Part shown: one piece after another, positions 6,770 through 13,089 of the stretch | Position numbering within the stretch: position 1 is the first letter of the stretch | How the letters are laid out: every line of letters begins with the position of its first letter | Virus record (IMG/VR): IMGVR_UViG_3300037264_001719 | Coordinates: 1-64,000 of that record | Direction: 5' to 3' (one strand) | DNA from: a virus | DNA: 64,000 bases | Translations under genes and position numbers: made by a program | The notes under the pieces: generated by a model | Databases searched by the model: none | What the model was told of the DNA's origin: nothing | Seen by the model: the letters and a program-made list of their open reading frames with translations, nothing else

Positions 6770-6843
6770 CTCTCCGTGGTGTAGCAGATGCACGGCGGTT
6801 TCCTAAACCGCAAGGCTCGGCGCGACTCCGAGCGGAGAGACCA
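6770..6843 (+). tRNA. tRNA-Arg(CCT)
   Basis: Acceptor CTCTCCG/CGGAGAG, D stem GTGT/GCAC and anticodon stem GCGGT/ACCGC with loop TTCCTAA give CCT (codon AGG). T loop CGCGACT has C54 and G55 (base 6822). D loop AGCAGAT has A18 (base 6786). CCA is encoded. The roughly 107 bases that follow hold no gene I can support. Confidence 0.9.
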
Positions 6844-6950
6844 AAATTGACGAGACCGTACCGCTCTGTGTCGGGGACACCCTCCCGGCCCGCATGATGA
6901 AATCCGGTGGAAGGAGAGAACCAAGCGGGCCTGCGGCCTCGAAAAATTTC

Positions 6951-7024
6951 TCCCGATGGTGTAGCAGATGCACGTCAGTCTCCGAAACTGAAAGGGCAGG
7001 TGCGACCCCTGCTCGGGAGACCAT
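6951..7024 (+). tRNA. tRNA-Arg(CCG)
   Basis: Acceptor CTCCCGA/TCGGGAG, D stem GTGT/GCAC and anticodon stem TCAGT/ACTGA with loop CTCCGAA give CCG (codon CGG, frequent here). D loop AGCAGAT has A18 (base 6967), T loop TGCGACC has G55 (base 7003), and CCA is encoded. Confidence 0.92.
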
Positions 7025-7027
7025 TCC

Positions 7028-7103
7028 TCCCCGTGGTCCAACTAGATAAGACGCCGAGCTACGAACTCGGAGATTGGGGGTGCGAGTCCTCCCGGGGAGA
7101 CCA
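7028..7103 (+). tRNA. tRNA-Arg(ACG)
   Basis: Acceptor CTCCCCG/CGGGGAG and anticodon stem CCGAG/CTCGG with loop CTACGAA give ACG, which would need A34-to-inosine editing by host TadA to read CGC. D loop AACTAGATA has A18 (base 7045) and T loop TGCGAGT has G55 (base 7082). CCA is encoded. Confidence 0.9.
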
Positions 7104-7132
7104 ATCTTGTGTTTAATCGTTCCAGCCCTACC

Positions 7133-7138
7133 TATAAT
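7133..7138 (+). promoter_or_regulatory. -10 element before the HNH gene
   Basis: A perfect TATAAT lies 10 bases before the ATG at 7149. The intervening bases AGAGGAGACC include a ribosome site, so the leader would be only a few bases if this -10 is used. No convincing -35 is seen (TTGTGT at 20-bp spacing). Confidence 0.45.
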
Positions 7139-7148
7139 AGAGGAGACC

Positions 7149-7760
7149 ATGAACACCGCGAAGATGCTTGAGGCCCCGGTTCTAGTTCTCAACCGGAACT
7201 GGACGCCGATCCATACCACCTCTGTCAAGGAGGCGATCAGCCTCGTGGCGAAGGGGTCTGCCAAGATCATCGACCCGACGACCTTCGAGGCGTTGACCCT
7301 TGCTTCGTGGGATGATGTCTCCAAGTCTCGTGCGAAGTTCGGGGATTCGGTAGTCCGCTCCTGCCACCTCGCGCTGGTTCCGCCCGAGGTCATCGTCCTC
7401 ACCAACTACGACAAGTTGGGCGAGAGGAGCGTCGTCTTCTCCCGGCGCAACCTGTTCAAGAGGGATAGGTACACCTGCCAGTATTGCGGGTGCCAGCCGG
7501 GGCCGAGGGAGTTGACCATCGAGCACGTCTTCCCGAAGTCCCGGGGAGGCGTTTCGTCTTGGACCAACTGCGCTCTCGCCTGCGTCCCTTGCAACAAGCG
7601 GAAGGCCAACCGGACGCCGGAAGAGGCGGGCATGAATCTGCGCCGAGTTCCGAAGAAACCTTCGTGGAAGGCTCTCGCGCAGATTTCGCCTCGGGATCGG
7701 CGCGAGTCGTGGGGGCAGTTCATCTCCCGCGCCTACTGGGAAGTGGAATTGGGGGAGTAG
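7149..7760 (+). CDS. HNH endonuclease
   Basis: 203 aa from the ATG behind AGAGGAG; a longer in-frame start at 7074 would run into the tRNA-Arg and is rejected. The zinc-finger HNH core has C110/C113 (CQYC), LTIEHVFPKSRGG with catalytic H126, N140, and C145/C148 (CVPC) with NKRK. This matches free-standing bacterial and phage HNH proteins whose C-terminus reads RTPEEAGM.L. In phages these act as homing nucleases or assist terminase. It stands alone after the tRNA cluster. Confidence 0.85.
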   Translation: MNTAKMLEAPVLVLNRNWTPIHTTSVKEAISLVAKGSAKIIDPTTFEALTLASWDDVSKSRAKFGDSVVRSCHLALVPPEVIVLTNYDKLGERSVVFSRRNLFKRDRYTCQYCGCQPGPRELTIEHVFPKSRGGVSSWTNCALACVPCNKRKANRTPEEAGMNLRRVPKKPSWKALAQISPRDRRESWGQFISRAYWEVELGE

Positions 7761-7765
7761 TCGTC

Positions 7766-7795
7766 TTGACGGGAGTTCCCCATGCCTGATACACT
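7766..7795 (+). promoter_or_regulatory. Sigma70-like promoter of the leader RNA
   Basis: TTGACG (7766-7771), an 18-bp spacer and TACACT (7790-7795) begin six bases after the HNH stop. Initiation near 7802 would give the structured leader that ends at the terminator at 7877-7912. Confidence 0.6.
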
Positions 7796-7801
7796 TTTCT
7801 C

Positions 7802-7912
7802 TGAGGTGTCGCCAGATGCGGGACTCCCCGACGATTTCCTTCTTTCTATTTAGTCGGGCTTCTGCACGGACACCGGGAAGGGTCGGAGATTAATCTCCGG
7901 CCCTTCTTTTTT
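7802..7912 (+). ncRNA. Terminator-ended leader or small RNA upstream of the zinc-ribbon gene
   Basis: From the predicted start near 7802 the RNA can form helix GGTGTC (7805-7810)/GACACC (7869-7874). This encloses CCCGAC (7827-7832)/GTCGGG (7853-7858) with a 20-base pyrimidine-rich loop. The intrinsic terminator follows, and then the ribosome site of the next gene. Read-through RNA from the HNH gene could instead pair GGGAGT (7771-7776) with ACTCCC (7823-7828) and TCGTC (7761-7765) with GACGA (7830-7834), disrupting the inner helix. This looks like an attenuator leader or a stand-alone small RNA. No known riboswitch class is recognised. Confidence 0.5.
7877..7912 (+). terminator. Strong intrinsic terminator
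   Basis: A 14-bp stem pairs 7877-7890 with 7893-7906 (GAAGGG with CCCTTC at the base, one T-G pair). A two-base loop caps it and six T residues follow (7907-7912). The AGGAGGT ribosome site of the next gene starts at 7914, so the terminator directly controls read-through into it. Confidence 0.9.
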
Positions 7913-7925
7913 CAGGAGGTCTGTG

Positions 7926-8201
7926 ATGTCCAAGAATAGAGATAAGAAGGACCGGGAGGCGAGGCCCGAGGGGATGCTTGTTCTCCCGGTCATGTGTTCC
8001 CGGTGTGCCCGGGTCTATATGTACCAGAGCCAGCCGGAGGCCCGTTGTCCCAAGTGCGCCTTCAATCGCTGGCTCGACGTTCGTCTGGTTGTCGGGGCTG
8101 CTCGGACGGACGAATCCGCCAAGAAGCAACTCCTCGAAATCCTGTGGCGTGCGGCGGATTACGTCGAGGGCGAGAACACCGACGAAGACCTCAGCACATA
8201 G
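7926..8201 (+). CDS. Small zinc-ribbon protein
   Basis: 91 aa from ATG behind AGGAGGT; an in-frame GTG three bases upstream is also possible. Cysteine pairs C24/C27 (CSRC) and C41/C44 (CPKC), 14 residues apart, form a zinc ribbon. The N-terminus is lysine/arginine-rich and the C-terminal third is acidic and helical. Such proteins bind nucleic acid or transcription machinery, but no specific family is recognised. Expression is probably set by the upstream terminator. Confidence 0.7.
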   Translation: MSKNRDKKDREARPEGMLVLPVMCSRCARVYMYQSQPEARCPKCAFNRWLDVRLVVGAARTDESAKKQLLEILWRAADYVEGENTDEDLST

Positions 8202-8204
8202 TCC

Positions 8205-8232
8205 TTGCGTGGATGGGGGCGACGGATAGAAT
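8205..8232 (+). promoter_or_regulatory. Sigma70-like promoter before the ParB-like gene
   Basis: TTGCGT (8205-8210), a 16-bp spacer and TAGAAT (8227-8232) sit in the gap between the zinc-ribbon stop and the ATG at 8279. Confidence 0.5.
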
Positions 8233-8278
8233 CGCTGTCGGCGTGTGATGGGACGAGTTCCCTGCGCCGGGAGGCATC

Positions 8279-8866
8279 ATGTCGAAACCCAAGCACAAGG
8301 TCGAGCACACCGTTCTGCCCGAATCCGACCTCAAGATCGCACCGTACAATCCGCGCACGATCACCGATGATGCGATGGGGGGACTTGAAACCTCCATTGA
8401 ACGCTTCGGGCTTGTGCAGGAAATCGTCGTCAACAGGCGGACGATGCACGTTGTCGGCGGGAGTCAGCGTCTCGCGGTCCTTCGGAAGAAGGGCGTGAAG
8501 GAAATCCCCGTCGCCCTCGTGGACCTGCCCGATGACGAGGAGAAGGCGCTCAACGTCTCGTTGAACAACCCCCATCTTCAAGGGGAGTTCACCGCCGACC
8601 TCAAGACCGTCCTGCAAACGCTGGATGCGTCGCTCACCCAAGGGCTCCGAACAGGCGATCTCATGGACTCCCTTGAGGCGAAACTTTCGGAGGCCGACGA
8701 AGACCTCAAGGACAAGTTCGAGTTGGGGGAGGTCCGTGTTGCGCCGCCCCCCAAAGCGGTGTGGGCGCTTGTCGTCGTTCCCGCCGAGAAGTTCCACGAG
8801 GTCGCGGAAATGATGGAGAAGGTCAGCCGGGTCGAGGGGGTGATTTACGACCAAATCATCCGATAA
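8279..8866 (+). CDS. ParB/Srx-fold N-terminal domain protein
   Basis: 195 aa. Residues about 15-90 show the ParB-like nuclease fold: PYNPRTI, SIERFGLVQEIVVN and the conserved VVGGSQRLAVLRKKG box. No HTH or C-terminal partition domain follows, which separates it from chromosomal ParB. Phages often place such genes upstream of terminase, beside methyltransferases, where they act as DNA-binding CTPase/nuclease-like proteins. The next gene starts eight bases on. Confidence 0.78.
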   Translation: MSKPKHKVEHTVLPESDLKIAPYNPRTITDDAMGGLETSIERFGLVQEIVVNRRTMHVVGGSQRLAVLRKKGVKEIPVALVDLPDDEEKALNVSLNNPHLQGEFTADLKTVLQTLDASLTQGLRTGDLMDSLEAKLSEADEDLKDKFELGEVRVAPPPKAVWALVVVPAEKFHEVAEMMEKVSRVEGVIYDQIIR

Positions 8867-8873
8867 CGTAAAG

Positions 8874-9521
8874 GTGGTCAACCTCGTCACGGTGCCGACG
8901 AAACACGCCATCTCCGTCAATCCGCAGGACAATCAGTTTCTCCCCGAGAAGCTGGCGCTCCGTCGATACTTTCTCGACAAGTATCCGTCCAAGGTTTTTC
9001 GCGTCATCGACTGTTGCGCGGGGCAGGGCGTCATCTGGTCGGAATTGAGGAAGCAGTACCCGTGCCAGTACATCGGTCTCGACAAGAAGAAGGTCGGGCA
9101 CGGAGTTGTGCGGATTGCGGCGGAACGCTGGCTCTCTCAGACGGAGTGGAGCGCGGATGTCATCGACATCGATACTTACGGGGAGCCGTGGATCATTTAC
9201 GAGTCGGCGCTTGAAAACTTCGTCGGGGACGAGGTGACGATCTTCCTGACGTACTGCAACGTGCCCGTGAACAATGCCGTTGGGCTCATGTCGAACGCCG
9301 TCCGTCATCGTCTCGGACTCCCCGACCATTGGAAAATCTGGCACTCCCGGTCGCTTTCTCCCATCACGACTCCGGCCATGCTTGCCCACGCGCTGACGTG
9401 TGGATTCGAGGTCGTAGAGGCGAAGAAGATCGTCTTCAACCGAAAGAGTGAGAGCGGCCTGCGGTGGGACATGAACTTCCTCTACTTCTATGCGGGCTTG
9501 AGACTTCGATGGCTCAAATGA
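8874..9521 (+). CDS. SAM-dependent methyltransferase-like protein
   Basis: 215 aa from a GTG start. Residues about 43-53 (RVIDCCAGQGVIW) form a SAM-binding loop, followed by YIGLDKK (acidic residue at the second strand) and DIDTYGEPW. No NPPY or DPPY motif is seen, so a DNA N-methyltransferase is not proven. The neighbouring ParB-like and terminase genes suggest a DNA-related role. It ends in an ATGA overlap with the next gene. Confidence 0.6.
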   Translation: MVNLVTVPTKHAISVNPQDNQFLPEKLALRRYFLDKYPSKVFRVIDCCAGQGVIWSELRKQYPCQYIGLDKKKVGHGVVRIAAERWLSQTEWSADVIDIDTYGEPWIIYESALENFVGDEVTIFLTYCNVPVNNAVGLMSNAVRHRLGLPDHWKIWHSRSLSPITTPAMLAHALTCGFEVVEAKKIVFNRKSESGLRWDMNFLYFYAGLRLRWLK

Positions 9522-9928
9522 GTGCGACGGCGGAACTGCTAAAGGGATTCAAGGATCAGGAGTCCGAACGCGGGGAGGTTGTCCATCCGCTCGTTCGAGA
9601 CCCGATCCTCCGAAACCTTGTCGTCATTTGGCCCATGCTCCCCATCGAATTCACCCCTCCGAGCGGGGTGGCTCCAGAAGATGACCGGGCACGCTGGTTC
9701 TGGCTTTGGGAGGGCGTGAAGTACGATGCGGAGCAGCTTTCCGAGGCGCTCCGGCTCGACAAGATCAAGCTCGGAAAGATCGTCGAGAGGGCCAAGATGT
9801 TCCGGCTCATCTACCCGGATGGGACGACGAACAGGCTGGCGACGCAATACGTCCGAGGGGATATCGCCAAGAGCCTCCAGCGAAAGTCAGGTCCCAAGTC
9901 CTCCAAAGGTGGAGATGCGTCACCTTGA
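9518..9928 (+). CDS. Unrecognised protein upstream of terminase
   Basis: 136 aa from the ATG overlapping the previous stop (ATGA); ATG at 9509 is an alternative. The middle has tryptophan-rich ARWFWLWEG, then a helical segment with a helix-turn-helix feel (YDAEQLSEALRLDKIKLGKI). The C-terminus is basic (LQRKSGPKSSKGG). It may be a DNA-binding packaging accessory, an inference from position only. Confidence 0.6.
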   Translation: MSATAELLKGFKDQESERGEVVHPLVRDPILRNLVVIWPMLPIEFTPPSGVAPEDDRARWFWLWEGVKYDAEQLSEALRLDKIKLGKIVERAKMFRLIYPDGTTNRLATQYVRGDIAKSLQRKSGPKSSKGGDASP

Positions 9929-9929
9929 G

Positions 9930-9958
9930 TTGACAAAGGAGTTATAAGCAGGTAATCT
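9930..9958 (+). promoter_or_regulatory. Consensus sigma70-like promoter before terminase
   Basis: TTGACA (9930-9935), a 17-bp spacer and TAATCT (9953-9958). The ATG at 9967 follows eight bases after the -10 with no ribosome site, so this transcript is probably leaderless or nearly so. Confidence 0.7.
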
Positions 9959-9966
9959 TTCATTCG

Positions 9967-10455
9967 ATGTCCCTCTTGAAGAAGCCTTCGGCAGACGCGA
10001 CGAGGGAGCGGCGGATGGAAGTCTTCCGCCTCAAGATGCGGGGACTCAATAACACCGCGATCTCTCGCGCCCTCCAAGTCAGCAGGAACACGATCATCCG
10101 AGATTCCGCGTGGCTCGATTCCACAAAGCGGGACTCCGCGATGTCCGCCGACAAGTTCGGTATCCTCGGTGAGACGATGGCCGAACTTGACGAGATCAAG
10201 AAGGAAGCGATGTTCCACTTCAACGAGACGGAGAACGTCCACGGGAAGAACAACTTCCTGCTGACGGCGATCACCGCTCTCGACAAGAAGGTGCGCCTCA
10301 TGATGGATGCGGGCATTATTGATGCCGCCCCCATCGGTGTGAACCTGTCGGTGGAAGATGTCAAGAAGATGAGCACGGGGGAGCTTCTCCAGCGGAGATC
10401 GGAGTTGCTGGACCGTCTCAAGAGCGTCGAGATGCCCGGTGCAACCCGGAACTGA
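9967..10455 (+). CDS. Terminase small subunit-like protein
   Basis: 162 aa. The N-terminal helix-turn-helix (RLKMRGLNNTAISRALQVSR) is typical of small terminases that recognise the packaging site. A central helical region follows, and the C-terminus contains VEDVKKMSTGELLQRRSELL. It overlaps the large subunit by 17 bases. Assignment rests on the HTH, size and position rather than a named family. Confidence 0.7.
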   Translation: MSLLKKPSADATRERRMEVFRLKMRGLNNTAISRALQVSRNTIIRDSAWLDSTKRDSAMSADKFGILGETMAELDEIKKEAMFHFNETENVHGKNNFLLTAITALDKKVRLMMDAGIIDAAPIGVNLSVEDVKKMSTGELLQRRSELLDRLKSVEMPGATRN

Positions 10456-12310
10456 CGCCAAGGGTCTTAGGGACTTCCGAGACACACTCCAAGCTCTCGC
10501 CACACTTGACGGGGAAATCAAGCATCGCAAGGAGGTCGAGGACCCTCTCAACTACGGGCTCCCTGACCTCCTTCGGCCCAAATCCCCCGACGAGACCGAC
10601 ATCCAATTCAAAGCCCGGCAGAACCGGGAACTCAAAGATTTGATGGAGAACAAGCTCTGGTTCTCCAAGGACGCCCGGCGGGTCGAGATCAGACTCGCCC
10701 CGCAAATGATTGACTTCATCGCGGACCTTTTCTATCGAAGGACCCAGCAGGCGATCCTCTGGAAAGGCCGTGGGTCGGGAGGCTCTCTTTCTTCGGCCAT
10801 CCTCATTTGGCTCTCCATCGTCTACCACAAGATGAGCTTCACGATGATGGCGGGCTCGCAGGAGCAGGCCAAGCAGGTCTACCACTACACCAAATCGTTT
10901 TGGGAGTGCTTTCCAAGTTTCGCCAAGGCGATTCTCGACGGGGAGCCGCTTCAGACGGAGACTCGGCTCATCAACGGAGTCCTGCTCAAGATCATCTCGG
11001 CCTCGGAGAAGCAGGCCCGGGGCAAGCACAACCCCGGGTTCGTCGTGGACGAATCCTGTCAGGAAGGCGAGAACACCGACCGGATGATTTCCGCCGCCAT
11101 GCAGGGTGCGATGTCCGAGCCGAACTTCATGGTGCTTGCACTCTCTACGTTCCATCACCCCATCGGACTCTTTCAGGAGCTTTGGGACTTCGCGGATGAG
11201 CGGGGATTCTCCCGGTACAACTGGAACGTCTACGATGCGATGGCGAAGTGCGACGCCGGGATGGAAACGGCGACCGCAGAGGACCCGAAGGCCCTCAAGT
11301 TCTGCCGGACCCAATGCCCGCTCACCGAGAGGGCTCCGGTCTTCGACGATCAGGGCGTTCAGACCGGATGGAAGTTCAAGGGGTGCAACGGGAAGGCCCG
11401 AGATTCGCAGGGCTTCCTTCCCCGGAAGAACGTCATCATCGCCAAGAAGATGAACCGGGGGACCAACGTCTTCGAGATCGAATACGAGAACACCCGACCG
11501 AACTGGATGCGCCCGGTCTACGATGTTGAGTGGATCGAGAGGACGCTCGTAGAACCCGATTGGCCCCCGCCGGGAACTAAGTTCCTTGAGAAGTCGGTCG
11601 GGATTGATTGGGGTCTTGAGGGGCAGACGGCCCTCATCTTCTCCGCGCTTCTCGAAATCCCCAACCCCTCTTCGCCGGAGGAGGCCGTTGCTTTCAAGTT
11701 CATGAAATCACCCCCGTCCGTCAAGTGCGTTGGAATTCTCGAAGCGGAGTTCATGACCGGGAAGCTCACGAGCGAGACCATCCGAATTCTCATGGGGTGG
11801 ATCGAGAAGTACGGACAGGACAATTTCCATGTCTACGCCGACGCGAGCCACCCCTTCAACAATCTCGAAGTCGAGCAGGTCGGGCTCGACATGAATCGTG
11901 TCCTCTTCGCCAAGTGGAAGGACTACGGGATCGGAAGTTGCACCAAATACTTCACGTCCCCGGGGAGATTGTTCATTCGGTCCAACCTCACCGGATTCAC
12001 CGAGCAACTCAAGCGGTACAGGCAGGACAAGTACGGGAAGCCAGTTAAGAAGGACGATCACGGCCCGGACGCGATGCTTTGCGCGATGCTCCACTTTCCT
12101 TTCGAGGAGAAGTTCGCACAGGACTTGGAGCCGACTGACGAAGAACTCGATGGGACCATGATGAATCTCATCCCAAAGCCGATTGCTCCGGGGTTCGAGG
12201 GGATCATCGCGCCGGGGACTGCCGAAATACACGTCCCGCAGGCTCCAGCCAAACAACTGCACATCGTCCGAACAAAACGAACCAGCGATGGACAAGTTGT
12301 GGTAATGTGA
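10439..12310 (+). CDS. Terminase large subunit
   Basis: 623 aa from a GTG start. The ATPase P-loop is deviant: KGRGSGGS at 109-116 has its lysine at the start of the loop, as in lambda-type terminases, and not before the final S/T. Walker B is FVVDES (201-206, D204/E205). The RNase H-like nuclease has D390 (VGIDWGLEG), D468 (YADAS) and D544 (HGPDAM). It cuts and packages the genome into the prohead through the portal. The length is full. It is co-transcribed with the small subunit. Confidence 0.93.
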   Translation: MQPGTDAKGLRDFRDTLQALATLDGEIKHRKEVEDPLNYGLPDLLRPKSPDETDIQFKARQNRELKDLMENKLWFSKDARRVEIRLAPQMIDFIADLFYRRTQQAILWKGRGSGGSLSSAILIWLSIVYHKMSFTMMAGSQEQAKQVYHYTKSFWECFPSFAKAILDGEPLQTETRLINGVLLKIISASEKQARGKHNPGFVVDESCQEGENTDRMISAAMQGAMSEPNFMVLALSTFHHPIGLFQELWDFADERGFSRYNWNVYDAMAKCDAGMETATAEDPKALKFCRTQCPLTERAPVFDDQGVQTGWKFKGCNGKARDSQGFLPRKNVIIAKKMNRGTNVFEIEYENTRPNWMRPVYDVEWIERTLVEPDWPPPGTKFLEKSVGIDWGLEGQTALIFSALLEIPNPSSPEEAVAFKFMKSPPSVKCVGILEAEFMTGKLTSETIRILMGWIEKYGQDNFHVYADASHPFNNLEVEQVGLDMNRVLFAKWKDYGIGSCTKYFTSPGRLFIRSNLTGFTEQLKRYRQDKYGKPVKKDDHGPDAMLCAMLHFPFEEKFAQDLEPTDEELDGTMMNLIPKPIAPGFEGIIAPGTAEIHVPQAPAKQLHIVRTKRTSDGQVVVM

Positions 12311-12317
12311 GTAGGAT
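12289..12317 (+). promoter_or_regulatory. Sigma70-like promoter spanning the terminase stop
   Basis: TGGACA (12289-12294), a 17-bp spacer and TAGGAT (12312-12317). The leader carries a GAGGAGG ribosome site before the ATG at 12356. Confidence 0.55.
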
Positions 12318-12355
12318 AATCAACCTGTAGGCCATAGATAGAGGAGGAAGCCACC

Positions 12356-12667
12356 ATGTCGAAGCAAATTTTCGTGGCGTTCACACCCCGGATCGGACAG
12401 GCGGCGGGCACCGATGCCTTGCTGCTGGAGCGCGTCCACAAGGCGTTGTTCGATACGGCAGGCCCGAACAGTCCGGCGGCGGGCCTTTTCGGGTCTCCGC
12501 TCGGCGGCGTCAAGGCCGTGATCGATGACGGCGACGTTTCGCAGGATGCGGCCAACGCCATCGCGCAGGGCGTCTTCAACGCGGTGGGCGTGGGCCGGAC
12601 GTACAAGGCGACCGAGGTGGATTCGGTCGGCGGCATCACCGAACTCACCGCGCCCATACCGGAGTAG
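12356..12667 (+). CDS. Small head-region protein, copy A of a tandem pair
   Basis: 103 aa behind a strong GAGGAGG site. It shares SQDAANAIAQG and EVDSVGG with the next gene, including a 32-base identical DNA segment, so the two arose by duplication. It has no cysteine, membrane segment or known motif. A strong ribosome site and its own promoter suggest abundant product, possibly a head decoration or internal protein. Confidence 0.7.
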   Translation: MSKQIFVAFTPRIGQAAGTDALLLERVHKALFDTAGPNSPAAGLFGSPLGGVKAVIDDGDVSQDAANAIAQGVFNAVGVGRTYKATEVDSVGGITELTAPIPE

Positions 12668-12907
12668 TTCTCGGGCACCCGGAGCTATTTGAGGGAGAGC
12701 GAACATGAAACAGGTCACGGTTGCAGTTGCCGGACTCGGAATCCCCAACTCGGACTCCGCGTACTTGGAGCGCATCTCCAAGCGGATGTTCGACGCGGTG
12801 GGGTCTCGCGGAATCCATTTCGTCACGAAGTCCCCGTGCCGTGGAGTGGCGGCGGACATCGACGACGTTGACTCGTCGCAGGATGCGGCCAACGCCATCG
12901 CGCAGGG
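12539..12907 (+). repeat. 32-base direct repeat from tandem gene duplication
   Basis: Bases 12539-12570 and 12876-12907 are identical and encode the same SQDAANAIAQG segment in the two adjacent small genes. The flanks have diverged, so the match marks either strong constraint or recent gene conversion. Confidence 0.9.
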
Positions 12908-13004
12908 GATCAAGGATTCGGGCGGGCCGTCCTCCGGGTTCTCGGCGGTCGAAGTGGATTCGGTCGGAGGCCACACCATTCTGACGCCCCCGGTTCCCGA
13001 GTAG
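12705..13004 (+). CDS. Small head-region protein, copy B of a tandem pair
   Basis: 99 aa. It is a paralogue of 12356-12667: the N-terminal halves differ, while the C-terminal halves match around SQDAANAIAQG and VEVDSVGG and both end in P[IV]PE. A GGGAG ribosome site precedes it. The function is unknown; it may form a mixed oligomer with copy A. Confidence 0.7.
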   Translation: MKQVTVAVAGLGIPNSDSAYLERISKRMFDAVGSRGIHFVTKSPCRGVAADIDDVDSSQDAANAIAQGIKDSGGPSSGFSAVEVDSVGGHTILTPPVPE

Positions 13005-13007
13005 CCG

Positions 13008-13037
13008 TTGACAAAAGGGGGATTCTCAGAGTAAGTT
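13008..13037 (+). promoter_or_regulatory. Sigma70-like promoter before 13090
   Basis: A consensus TTGACA (13008-13013), an 18-bp spacer and TAAGTT (13032-13037) start three bases after the copy B stop. GAGAGGAG precedes the ATG at 13090. Confidence 0.55.
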
Positions 13038-13089
13038 GGTTCCCGTCGAAGATGAACAAACACCTTGTCGTGGTTGAGAGGAGCCGGAG

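Noticed and set aside
6844-6950. A further tRNA between the first two tRNA-Arg genes
   Set aside because: A GAGAGAACCA string looks like a tRNA end, but no matching acceptor strand or T arm is found upstream.
18-7103. Treating the tRNAs with TGCAA/TGCGA T loops as decayed pseudogenes
   Set aside because: All acceptor, anticodon and T stems pair, CCA is encoded, and position 18 changes together with 55. Decay would not give such consistent covariation.
7782-7853. A 23-codon frame starting MPDTLFSEV after the HNH gene
   Set aside because: It begins upstream of the predicted transcript start near 7802 and runs through the helices of the leader RNA; no family or second evidence.
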